A stretch of 64,000 nucleotides of DNA from Pleurotus djamor (taxonomy: Eukaryota; Basidiomycota; Agaricomycetes; Agaricales; Pleurotaceae): the NCBI GenBank assembly GCA_029747585.1, contig JAPEVF010000207.1:1-64000 (forward strand), given 5' to 3'. Under the pieces are notes generated by a model, which saw only the letters and a list, made by a program, of their open reading frames with translations, had not been told where the DNA came from and did no database searches. Position 1 is the first letter of the stretch; each line of letters opens with the position of its first letter. Positions 1-9,982 of the stretch are shown in pieces. The translations under genes were made by a program, and so were the position numbers.

Positions 1-607
1 TATAGTAAGAAATGCAGAACGTGAGTTATCCCCTGTTTGTCTGTTCGGCCGCGATTTCAAGCACTTACTAAGTAACCTTCTTTCCCAGCGATTCCTAGCT
101 TCCCTGCCTTTAATTCCGTTCTCGCCGCACTGCCCACCTGGCCACCAAACTTGCGTGTACATCTTCAATATGACTTGTATTCTGGCGCGCTAACAAATAC
201 CTTTCAACTCCCCTTACTTACATCCAGTATAACCAGTTACCCTGAGGTCTAACGCGTGTTTTGGGGCTGTTGCCGTGTTGTCGTCGCTTTGACAACCCCA
301 CCATGCTCATCTATCTTGATAACCTGTGGAGATTGTTGTTGGAACATTGAAATATAATTCCGGTCACGGGCCCGTACATGCCACGCCCCGCGGTGGCCCA
401 CACGGACAAGTGAGTAGAATTCTGCATAGCAAATTGCCCGCCCACCATTGCCACCGGCAAGTTCTCTCGAGTCTCAAGTTTTCATTGTTTCAGGGTCGCA
501 AGAATGTCAAACTTCCGACGCACGACACTAATCCAAACCTAGAGGCACCGCTATCAGCACAAAGACGTCCAGATTCGACACGACAAATACTACCCTTTTG
601 GGACATG
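1..607. other. Gene-free left edge
   Basis: I see no supported gene, repeat or regulatory element here. Short open frames exist on both strands but none shows family resemblance, a splice pattern or a signal peptide. The segment lies beyond the 3' break of the neighbouring transposase relic and could hold more degraded transposon sequence that I cannot recognise. Confidence 0.4.
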
Positions 608-622
608 ATTATTATTATTATT
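608..622. repeat. (ATT)5 microsatellite at the transposase break
   Basis: Five perfect ATT units sit where recognisable similarity to the minus-strand transposase stops. Read through, they give an isoleucine run that is foreign to the family. The repeat therefore marks the breakpoint of the truncated element. Confidence 0.7.
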
Positions 623-639
623 ACTCTTATATTATGAAT

Positions 640-2345
640 GCGATCAAGGCGGCGCTGATAATAGAGCTTTTCGTACTCTTCGACAAACTCAACAAAGCAG
701 GTGTGCGCGTCTCGAAGTTGTTTACCTGATATTGAGCGTTGGAGAGATATGTGCACGCCACGAGTAAGCTTACAGAAGTTCCGCCAATAGGGACGTGGTA
801 GAATTCCCCGAAAATGGCCTGGTCCAAGTCCAAAGACGTAGAGAAACCACTCTGTAGCCTTGAAGCCACTGTTGATTTTCTCGGCAGGGTTACGCGGAGG
901 GCGATGGAACAATGATGGAAAGTATTTCGTTGCTTCTGCAATTGCCTTTCCGTGTTGAATCCATGTATCCCTAGTCAACGTAGCCCACGGCCAGTTTTGC
1001 TTTGAATCCGTCGGCTCGCATCGCATCGTTCCGCGCCACAAACTGACTAAAAGCTCCGGGATATTGAGCTCCAGGAGATGCATCAAGTCTAGGACGAAAC
1101 ACCGAGGAGGGACAAAGGAGAGAGCCGGAGAAAGGCCACCAATCAGTGTGGGCTTGCAGAGGCCAGTAGACTTTCGATTGAGCTCAAACGATGTGGCGTC
1201 GTGGGAGGTTATGACAAGATTTATGTCGGTTTTGTATCTTTCAACATTGGCTGTGGGTAGATTTCGTATGTCGATGTCAGGGCCATCGCTGCCAGGGCGA
1301 GCGTCGTTGGGTCGAAGATGTACCGAGTGGTAGTGCCCTGTCCCGGGCTTGTGACGTCCTAACATCGGGCAACCTAAGCGACAGGAATGTGCCCCGTGGT
1401 GCCCAACTCGGCCATCTACTTCGGGGATACCAACCGCGTCAGCCGTTGCAAAGAGAAACCCGACGCGAGAATAGATAATTTTGTCCTGAAGAGCATCCCA
1501 AACCTTCATACCACGGTCATCATTCTCTCGTTGAAGGGCCGAGACGTGGTGGAGTCCTCGAAAGGTGAACGAGTCAATCATCTTTGGTTTATTTGGCCCT
1601 GGGATGAAGACGCCGGGGAGGACATGTTTTTTCTTGTAGCGAGAGCCAGGTGCGATGTCGTTGACAATCCAGATGAAAATCCAGGTATCAGAGGCCTTGT
1701 TCTGGTATAATTGGGCACCATCGAGGGAACCAGACACGAGAACATCATCTTTTGTTAATTTTGCGTTGCTGAGAAAGTCCAGATAGTCGCTGCCACTGAA
1801 GATATCATCGTAAATCATGTCACCTGGGTCTCGCAGCCCTGAGATTAAGTCACGAACAGCCCGAGATTTTTCATCGCGATAGAGAAGTGTAGAGTAGCCT
1901 TCGCGGGAGCGTCGGATAGCCTGGAGTTGTGGTCCGAGTGGTATGGTATGAAATTGCTGCCGAGGAACCTTTTTTTTGGATAGACGAAGCTGATCTTGAT
2001 CGTATCGATGCTCGCCGCAGACAAAGCAAGTATCACGCTTAGCAAAGGGTCCAGTAAACGCGTGGCAAGAATTGATACACATATCCTCGGCGACAGAGAC
2101 GACACCAGAAATTTCTGCGACAAGTTTTTTTACCGCGTGATGGGTGAGAATACCAGAGGCCGGGAAGCATTGTAATATAGCGCGTCGAACTGCGTGATAG
2201 GTCTCTTCAGATGCATTCGAGGTGGCAAGGAAGATGTCAAGAGAGAGGCGCGTGGCGGGGTCAGAGATATCCACCGGGTTTTGTGGTGGGTTGCGCAGTC
2301 GATCCAGTGAGTCATCATCGAGGTTGTCATTGTCACGTTGAACAA
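640..2345 (-). pseudogene. Truncated Tnp2/CACTA-like (Plavaka-type) DNA transposase
   Basis: A long open frame on the minus strand encodes about 560 residues that resemble basidiomycete Tnp2/CACTA-like transposases. Seen in order from the N-terminus: the PATRLSLDIFLAT opening, a Cys-rich CINSCHAFTGPF / CFVCGEHRY segment, an SGSLDGAQLY core, a CRLGCPMLGRHKPG zinc-like motif, the FVLDLMHLLELNIPELL segment, and WFLYVFGLGP near the end. The frame opens without an ATG (GTG at 2272-2274, open to about 2345). Similarity is lost just after QRRLDRIH at the ATT microsatellite, where relatives continue for several hundred residues. Both ends are missing, so this is a dead fragment, though its interior is free of stops, which suggests recent loss. 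I could not find terminal inverted repeats. The family call is from remembered patterns and is firm at class level only. Confidence 0.75.
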
Positions 2346-2710
2346 TCTCGAAACCTCAACTGGACCAACCGCGAGCGTGGTTTCTTCAAGGTGATTTCTT
2401 GGACGCTACTCTCAGGCTACCGACCTCATCACTGCCGTCATAGCCACTCTCAGGCGTCTTCCTACGGACTTTCAAACTCCCTCGTCGGGCGCAAGACCAC
2501 ATTCGGAATCATGAATCAAGTCGCGCTCTTGTTCCATGACAGTACCGTGAATGATAGACCTATGATACGCGCCGTCGTCAAACTTAAACCTTCACTCACT
2601 TATAAGCTCCTCCTTCCAGAGGTTCACTATACCGTTGGAGTTTGGGAGACCCTTTCCTAAGATCGTGAGTTTCACTGTCGTCTAGTGGTTCCTCGCTGAC
2701 TCCTTCGCAG
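2346..2710. other. Stretch between transposase relic and partial gene
   Basis: A 149-codon plus-strand frame (2211-2660) crosses this stretch, but it overlaps the transposase and does not join in phase to the exon at 2711. It may contain earlier exons of the partial gene that follows, broken where the transposon fragment landed. I cannot support a model. Confidence 0.3.
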
Positions 2711-3046
2711 TAATCTCGTTGCCTTCCACTACGGTAACCTCACACATCCCTCGGTCGACCCTCCTCGCATCGGATTCTTGTCGTTGGTCCCGCAGAACAT
2801 CTCTGAGGTCTTCGCTCAGGCTGTGCAAGACGCTCGCAACAGCGGTGGCAACTTTGAATGTCAGTCAGATACATTTCTCGTCCCTGCCCCCTCCGCTCAC
2901 GGTTGATTGCAGCGACTTATGATCTAGCCCCCACGGCTACAGCTGGGGTACCCGTTACCACTGTCAGCCCTTCAACGCCTGCCTTCATCACCGACTTGTC
3001 CGCCCTTACTACCTTACGACTTGCTGTTCCATCCGCTACTCGTTAG
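2711..3046 (+). CDS. 3' end of an unidentified protein-coding gene (partial)
   Basis: Two exons join cleanly: 2711-2859 and 2913-3046, with a GT-AG intron between them and TAG at 3044-3046. The acceptor at 2709-2710 is also good. The product begins NLVAFHYGNLTH, passes through GFLSLVPQNISEVFAQAVQ and GGNFESTYDLAPTATAG, and ends LRLAVPSATR. I do not recognise the family. Upstream exons could not be joined in frame, and the transposase relic lies directly upstream, so the 5' part may have been lost to that insertion. No start codon is assigned. This is a C-terminal fragment only. Confidence 0.4.
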
Positions 3047-3338
3047 CACCCCTTGTATCTCGTATGATCGTATCGTGTTTGCGTCAAGCATTGCTTTGTT
3101 CCTTCTATAATACTCACATGTTGCCTAAACTCAATGCGGCAAACTTCCTCGTGTTAGATCATTGTTGAAGTGTTTACCGACGCCACCCTGAGGAAACCCG
3201 GTACTTTCTAAATTCTACGAGGTTTATCAATCATTGTACATCACGCATCGATTTTCTCACCGATTTTCGCGCCACTTGGACAAGGGATATATGATCCCGC
3301 AGCTCATTGTTGCGACCAATTCGCCTCCCCAAAGCTGA

Positions 3339-4606
3339 ATGTCTTCTTCCGCTGTTCGTCGTGTAGCGATCGTCACTGGGTCAGCCCAAGGCATCGGCCA
3401 AGCCATAGCAGCGCGTCTTGCTGCTGATGGGCTCGACGTTGTCGTCAGTGACATCCCAGGTAAACAGGAACTAGAAGATGTTCGTCAGGAAATACAAAAT
3501 TCCAACCCTAACGTCAAGGTCTTGGCCATCGCAGCGGATGTATCCGTTGAAAAGGACGTGCAAGATCTGGTCGCGAAAACGGTCTCTGAGCTGGGCGGTC
3601 TTGATGTGGTGCGTATGTTGTGGGTTGAAGGCGTGTTCTCCAATGTGTCTGACCGTAAGGATGTTTTATAGATGGTCGCAAACGCCGGTGTTTGCTGGAT
3701 CAAGCCCATCCTTGAGTGTGAGTTCTGCGAATGCTTTCCTCTCAAACGGATTGGGGACTGAACGAACCGACCTAGCTTCCGTAGAGGAGGTTGATCGTAT
3801 GTTCGCGATCAACTATCGTGGAACATACCTGTGCTATAAGGAAGCCGCCAAACTCATGATAGAACAAAAGCGAGGAGGACGGATCATCGGTGCGTTCCGA
3901 TGATATCACACACTGCCATCTCTGATCTCAAACCTACCCGCGACCGTATATTAGGCGCATCATCAAACGCAGGAAAAAAAGGTCAGTGACCAACCGTATC
4001 TCTCCTCCTCGAACCAGAAGACCTTGATGCTGTCATCGCATAGGTTACCCAATGATGTCAATTTACAGCGGAACGAAGGCTGCTATTCGATTTTTGACAC
4101 AGTCCGCAGGTCCGCAATATCCTCAGGCCTTTTTTCCTGTGAACCATTGACCGTGTATATCCCAGCCGCCGAGTTCGGAAGTCATGGTATCACCGTAAAT
4201 GCATACGCACCTGGTGCCGTCATTACCCCTTTGAGTGAGTTCAAAGCTTTGATATCATTCGCATAACTCTTTGGGCATTGACGATCTTTCGTAGTCATGG
4301 ACCTTAAGGCTCAAACCGACAAATACGCGGAGTCCCCAAGCGAAGAATCGGTCGGTATCGCCCCGTATGCCGAGATGTTCAAGCCGTGCTCAACGTCCCC
4401 TCATAGATCGTCGCAGCGTCCGCAGTGAAGCGCGTTGGTCAACCCGTCGATGTCGCCAACTTGGTATCGTTCCTCGCATCTCAAGAATCCAGTTACATCT
4501 CTGGTAAGTAATAAGCAGGAAACCGAGCTGTGAGCGGTAAATCGTTTGACTATCTTGTTCTTCAGGGCAGACAGTTACGATTGACGGAGGCGTCTGGTTC
4601 GACTGA
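3339..4606 (+). CDS. Short-chain dehydrogenase, diacetyl/acetoin reductase-like (copy 1)
   Basis: Nine exons (3339-3608, 3672-3717, 3776-3889, 3955-3981, 4044-4109, 4166-4234, 4295-4354, 4417-4503, 4566-4606) give 259 aa with every junction GT-AG and in phase. The classical SDR layout is complete: TGSAQGIG cofactor loop (13-20), NAG (94-96), catalytic Ser in GASS (146-147), YSGTK with Tyr160 and Lys164, and the C-terminal GQTVTIDGGVWFD typical of the butanediol dehydrogenase/diacetyl reductase branch. Family knowledge predicts NAD(P)H-dependent reduction of a small diketone or hydroxyketone in the cytosol. The true substrate is not shown by the sequence. Two close paralogues lie on the other strand at 19-22 kb with nearly the same exon plan. 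Confidence 0.88.
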
Positions 4607-4689
4607 ATCTGTGTAGAATAAAGTTGAGAAGGCACGCATGACGCGATCAGCTCCCGCTATGTGTAACTACCTGAACATTTCGTTGACAA

Positions 4690-5067
4690 CTTGGCTCGCT
4701 TTATGTCCGCCCTTCAAGAAATCCAACTGCTTCCGTCGTTACACAATCTATTGAACCGCTACCTGCACTGAAAGGTGGTAAGTCACGGCGGTCTTGGGTC
4801 CAGGAACACTCACCGGAGTACCGGAGCATATGTCAAGCGAGTCCAAGGATTGGAGGAAACTCGGATGAGTTTATCAACTATATGCTCAAGCGAAGGAGTG
4901 GTAACCTCACGGTCGATGCCTACTTCTTGGTATCGTGTTTGTCAGAGCCCAATCAGCATATCCATATTCCCGTACCCGGCAGCAATGGCACTAGAAGGCT
5001 GCACAAAATATCATTATCCTATCGCGGCGGCTACGTGGGTCTGACAATCTATCAAGCCAAATGGTGA
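4690..5067 (+). other. Coding-like fragment, perhaps LRR/F-box debris
   Basis: A stop-free stretch of about 95 codons ends GGYVGLTIYQAKW followed by a possible splice donor (gtgagt). Its segment DEFINYMLKRRSGNLTV resembles the leucine-rich part of fungal F-box proteins, but the match is weak. No start, F-box or downstream exon is visible before the AA9 gene. It is either a gene fragment or chance. Confidence 0.2.
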
Positions 5068-5483
5068 GTTGTACTCTATGTTTTTTCCCGTTCCTGATGG
5101 AATACGGAACCCAGCTAATATTAGACAATCTCCACATCATTCAAGGTTCGCATAATTTGCGGCAGCCTTCACGTCCAGAAATGTGCGATCGCCTGAGCTA
5201 TTTTTGCCGGTAAACTCCCGGTTCCCCAGACTCAGGCCGCCATGGATATTCTCCAAGCACATGGAGAGCGTCATGCCTAGCCGAGAAAGGTCATGCCATG
5301 GCCTATTAACCCGAGATTTATGACGAAAGAAGCTAAGTCCGCATTGTGCTTCCGAGGGTTCTGAAGCTTGTGGGGAATATGTAGCTCTGCGCTCGAACCC
5401 TGGATAAGCAAATTTGCCGCAAACCATAACGGAAAGTACAAAACTCGCCTTGAACACTGGTATCCCCGTTGACAACAAGCACC

Positions 5484-6727
5484 ATGAAGTTCTTTGGTTC
5501 CCTCCTTTCCATCGCCACCGCCGCTACCACTGTCGCGGCTCACTGTACGTCGTCGCGTTCACGCCTATGTTATCATACTCATTGAACGACTAGACCGCTT
5601 CACGTCGCTGATATCGGGTTCTACCGTCACCCCCGCATACCAGTATGTGCGGTCAAACACCAACTACAACTCTCCGGTAAGTACAGTCCCCAATAGAAGC
5701 AAAGTAAACTGACCTCTGAACTTCGTCCATTCAGATCACGGACGTCACCTCGCTCGACTTCCGTTGTAACGCAGGCGGCCTCGCCACGGCAGCTTCTACC
5801 CAAATGCTGACAGCGGCGGCTGGATCAACGGTGAGTTTCATCAACGTCAATTGCCAAACCGTCCCCTCATCCACAATGCCAATAACAGATCGGATGGGCA
5901 CTTGACCAATCCATCTTCCATCCGGGTCCCATCAACGGTACGAGCCCTCTTGTCCAAGCCCCTACTACCTCACTAATCCGTCCTTCAGTCTACTTGGCCA
6001 AGGCTCCTGGCAACGCCCATGCCTTTGATGGCGCTGGTGCCGTGTGGTTCAAGGTCCATGTACGTGAATACTTTAGCCTGCTAACGCATCAGCGTCCTGA
6101 CTCAAAGGATAGGAAATCCGCCCTGTGACGAATGGCGGGTCCAGCATCACCTTCCCTCCCGACAGTAAGTCAAGAATTTGTGGTCGACCGTGGGGATGAT
6201 AATTGACGACGATCGTTTAGACATCTCTCAATTCACCTTCACCCTACCGAGCGCCCTGCCGAGCGGCCAATACCTCGTTCGCGTCGAACATATTGCTCTT
6301 CACGTACGTCTGATTTCCTTGTTCGATATCGGCCATCGCGAAACTGATCATCTAACATTGATATAGTCAGCCTCAGCTTTCGCTGGTGCTCAATTCTACA
6401 TTTCTTGTGGACAGATAAACGTTACAGGCGGTGGTAACGGAACCCCAGGTCCATTGGTCGCTATCCCAGGTGTCTACAACGGCAACGAACCTGGTATCAA
6501 GATTAGTACGTCTCGTCGCTGCTTGATAATGTAGCTCTTACTGACCTTTAACCCCCCAGACATCTACTACCCTGTGGTACGTAGTATAACTTCGGTGGGA
6601 AATGGCGACGACCTGACGTTTTGGACTAGCCTGCTACCTATACGCAACCAGGACCTGTGAGTGTATTCCCTAACGAAACAAAGGTGGATGGCTTACCGTG
6701 GACATCTAGGCCGTCTGGCACGGATAA
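5484..6727 (+). CDS. AA9 lytic polysaccharide monooxygenase
   Basis: Eleven exons (5484-5544, 5594-5676, 5735-5830, 5889-5937, 5989-6059, 6113-6164, 6221-6303, 6367-6505, 6560-6576, 6630-6656, 6710-6727) give 231 aa. A 19-residue signal peptide ends VAA, so cleavage exposes His20 as the first mature residue, which is required for the copper histidine brace. The second copper ligand is His91 in IFHPGPIN; Gln174 and Tyr176 in GAQFYISCG supply the axial site. The chain ends YTQPGPAVWHG, the usual AA9 C-terminus, so there is no CBM1 and no GPI anchor. The family cleaves cellulose or hemicellulose oxidatively outside the cell. The last three exons are only 17, 27 and 18 nt, and the final splice was chosen because it restores the family ending. 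Reading through that intron instead would give an unrelated tail. Confidence 0.93.
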
Positions 6728-6814
6728 ACCGTTTCGTTCCGAGGGTAATATGCGAGGCCGTGGTTTCGTGGAATGTAAAGTAGTAATTTTGGTTTGTTAT
6801 CTGGAAAATAATGC

Positions 6815-8150
6815 GATATCATCGGCTATTCATCCAACGCTCCTTGTCCGAAACGAAAGACGCCGATATTGCCAGCGTCAACAGCTGTGATGATGATGAT
6901 GATCCTTTCCCTGCCTTGAGAGTCGCGAAGGGGTTTGGTTTGCGGGGTTGCAGCGCGTTGTTCTGAGGAGAACGGAGGTACCACGCCCGTCGAGTGGGTA
7001 AGGGGGGAGGGTTGTTTTGCCTCGAGCCTCTGTTATCGAGGGAGCGGAGGTGGAAGCTCTAGCATCGCTTCGAAGAGATAATTCAGGTGGAAGGTGAGCA
7101 TAGTCGTCTACGGGCACTAGACAGCATGGTTAGCATGATCGCAATCGATAGACCCCAGCACATACTTGATTAGTACGAGACTGAAGTTTGGAGGGGGCGG
7201 GGAACTTGTCTTGAACGGGGTCGCCGGTTTGGAAATGTGGAAGAATCCACGATACGCTGGATTCGCGTGGGATGCTTCGAGGTCGACTTGCGAATGGAAA
7301 GGCACGTCGTGACCCGAGGGTATGAAACGGAGAGTACGGTATAACCAATCTAGAAGAAGAGGGTCAGATGAATGGGTGCGCGGGAGGGTCCGCATGCGTA
7401 CCGTAGCTCAGCTGTGACCAGGTGCAAGGATACGTGCGGAGCGGCCATCACCAGTTAGGCAAAACTGTGGTCCACAAGTACACGGCAGCTCTCGAAGAAC
7501 TGATCGAGAAACCACGGAGTCGAAGCCGGACGCCTGGGGGTTTGGGCATATGTCACTGGATAGGCAGGAGTAGGTGCCAATGCACGGGTCACGACGTAGC
7601 CAAGTCGCGTGAGGTACGTGTTGAATTGATAGCGTTCGAGGGTCAGGTGTCCCGTCCCAACCATTTCGCTGTAGGCTTGGTGGACGGACATAGGCATCCC
7701 CGCGAGTTCTTCAGGCTGTCATAGTTCAGTTTCTTTGGTAGCCCCATCTTCGCGTTTACGGCAAAGCGAAGCTCGCACTTTCAATGAGCTATACAGCTTC
7801 TTCTGGCAGGAGCTCGAGTCGTTTGACCGGCTGCCCAGTCAACTGCTGGACTCGGTTCGCAGAATTCCCCATCGCGGAAAAGTGGCTTCTTCGCGACAGC
7901 GTTACAAGAGCTCGTCAGGTTGCTGGATGACATATCCCATAGATTAACTGCATTGCTTTTCACTAAAGTAAGCAGCGGATTTCGCAGACAGAGCGTAAAA
8001 ACGCACCAAAACGAACACCAGGTCCCTCTCAGCGCGTCCACTACGGCGTTATGGGCTCTGTCCAATGCACGAAGTAGCCCAGAGCTTCCTCATACTTCTG
8101 ACTCGCATTCCTTTCCTCCTCGTCGCGGGAACCGAAGGAAGACGAATGTT
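6815..8150 (-). pseudogene. SEN54: Decayed tRNA-splicing endonuclease subunit SEN54
   Basis: Blocks in several minus-strand frames line up in order with SEN54: DRAHNAVVDALRGT near 8050, SRRSHFSAMGNSANR and PVKRLELLPEEAV near 7800-7900, MVGTGHLTLERYQFNTYLTRLGY near 7600-7660, FFHISKPATPFKTSSPPPPNF near 7190-7270, then RKPNPFATLKAGK and AVDAGNIGVFRFGQGALDE at the end. In the live family these form the N-terminal and nuclease-fold domains of the non-catalytic subunit that helps excise tRNA introns. This copy is broken: TAG at 7789-7791 replaces the Tyr of EALYLIE, TAG at 6826-6828 replaces the Trp of EEWP, and the frame slips in an ATC run near 6895 and elsewhere. SEN54 is expected to be essential, so an intact copy should exist elsewhere. 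Confidence 0.8.
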
Positions 8151-8514
8151 TTAACGTTCAAACTGTACGAATCATGGAATGAGCAAACAGAAAGGAAAAT
8201 CAGAAAAGAAACTGACTCTTACGACGCCAGCTTGGTCCAATCAGCAGTACCCTAGTCTTCTGGGAGTTTCCATCCTATCTCTCCGCATCGAGCGCGTTTT
8301 GGGGTGCAGAATTTGGGATGCCAAGGGTACGGTCGACTTGAAAGTTTGAGGAACGGTTGGTGTAAGGCTGGCGGAAGCAAATTTGGTAGTTCCGTTTTAT
8401 CTAAGCGCCCAAGGAATTTTCTTATCTGATACGATCCTCCGTTCTTTCGGCTCGGCTTTCGATCACTTGAATCCCCCCAGCATCCTCATCCTCCTGAACT
8501 CCTGCTCGTACTTT

Positions 8515-9460
8515 TCGTTCAATAAGCCAACCAAGAGACGGAAAACTACCTCCGTTTACTCAATTGCTGGTTGTATGAGATATTCCTCGACTCCTTGCTC
8601 AAATACTGACCTCAACTTTGTTAGGCAGACGCACCTCTGTCATCGACCTGCTTTCCCCCCCAATAAACACGGTCAAGACGCGTCTAAAATCAGCGCAAGG
8701 CTTTCTGAAGGCTGGGGGACTGAACGGTGTGTATAAGGGTAGAGGTAGCGTGGGTCGGAAGTGCCGTGGAGGTGAGTAGCCTATCGTTGTGTTCGCGAAC
8801 ACCAGCGCTGACATTTGGCTACGCAGCTCGGACTGTTTTCTTTTCAATGTACGGTACTTTGAAGAAAAACTCAACGATACGATTACACTTAGGCCCAGTG
8901 ACCCATGTCTTCGTCGCATCCATCGGAGAGGTCGCAGCTTGTCTCCTTTGCGTTCCCACTGAAGTCGTGAAAACGCAAACGCGAACGCTTGCTTATGGTG
9001 CCCATGTGTATGCATCTTGTTCTCCCGCAAGAACCATATTTTCAAAGGATGGCTGGCACGGTTCCTGTCGTGGATTCGGTATCACAATAATGAAAAAGGT
9101 GCGCCCCCTCGGACCCCAGCCCTCCGTCTTATTTTCGATTGATCGATTTTCTGTCATAGAAGCCATTTACCTCCATCCAAGTTCCCCTTTACGAAGTGGC
9201 TGTATGCGGGAGCCTTGCTGGTGGCTTTCCAGCAGCTGTGGCAACACCATTAGACGTTCTCAAGACATGAGTCATACTCGAGGCCTCCAGAATCCACCAC
9301 AATCCCTTGTTGTGCGCGTCAGAGCTCTTCATAGAACCGAGGGTATCAAAGCCTTGTTCGCCGGTATTAGTCCCCGAATACTGTGGATATCCGCCAGTGG
9401 TGGCGGTATTTTAGGCACACACGAGCTCGCTTCACAGAGTATGGTATCGATAGGTAAGCC
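8515..9460 (+). pseudogene. PET8: Decayed mitochondrial S-adenosylmethionine carrier (Pet8/SLC25A26-like)
   Basis: Exons of a mitochondrial carrier can be followed: SVYSIAG, then after an intron DLLSPPINTVKTRLKSAQGF with KAGGLNGVYKG (repeat 1), FFSMYGTLKK and VPTEVVKTQTR (repeat 2), SLAGGFPAAVATPLDVLKT (repeat 3), and finally GISPRILWIS with LGTHELA. The KAGG-GVYKG and ISPRILWIS signatures point to the SAM carrier branch, which imports S-adenosylmethionine into the mitochondrial matrix. The copy is dead: TGA at 9268-9270 stands where the carrier motif needs Arg after DVLKT, the frame shifts between there and VRVRALHRTEGIK, no initiation codon is in reach, and the first signature reads PINT instead of the usual P-x-D-T. 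Confidence 0.78.
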
Positions 9461-9889
9461 TCCCAGTGTGAACAAATGTCTTCGAGTCAGTGATATTAAT
9501 ATCGTACACTGCCCAGATAGGTGTTCTAATAACCAGCGGTAACGCGGCTGCTCGAACCGTTTATCCGACCACTCCCTCTCCGAGTCGGATTGTTCTTATC
9601 GTGCCTGCTGCTGTTGCTCAGATGTATGTTTGATTCCATCAGCTTGTGCTGTTCACGCGTTAACTTTAGTACAGCAGTGATGCCGACAGTGAAGACATCA
9701 CAGTCCGCTCCAGTTGATGGGAATACCGTCATTCACGGCATCGTTCGTCTCCGCCTCATCGCACCTCTCCGCTGATGAGGCAGAACTGTTTCGTGATCAT
9801 CTACGGTGTTCTCCTATCAGATCATGGGCAACCCCCTCCGGCATCCTTTACGCGTCATTCAGGAGCATCCATACCCATTCTCAACGCAG

Positions 9890-9897
9890 TATAAAAG
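9890..9897 (+). promoter_or_regulatory. TATA box of the MDR reductase gene
   Basis: TATAAAAG lies 93 bases upstream of the ATG at 9983, a normal distance for a fungal TATA promoter. Pyrimidine-rich sequence follows, as at many fungal start sites. Confidence 0.6.
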
Positions 9898-9982
9898 CGG
9901 GCCTCTGGTCGATACAGAGAGCCTCACAGTTCACTTCGACTCCCCTTCTTCAAATCTACCCCCACACTAACATATTACTCCA

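Noticed and set aside
1064..1710. Plus-strand open frames opposite the transposase
   Set aside because: They are antisense shadows of a well-supported minus-strand coding frame and have no motif of their own.
6893..6912. The ATC/ATG triplet run as an independent microsatellite feature
   Set aside because: On the minus strand it lies in the SEN54 relic where relatives encode a run of hydrophobic residues before AVDAG. It is better explained as the site of a frame slip.
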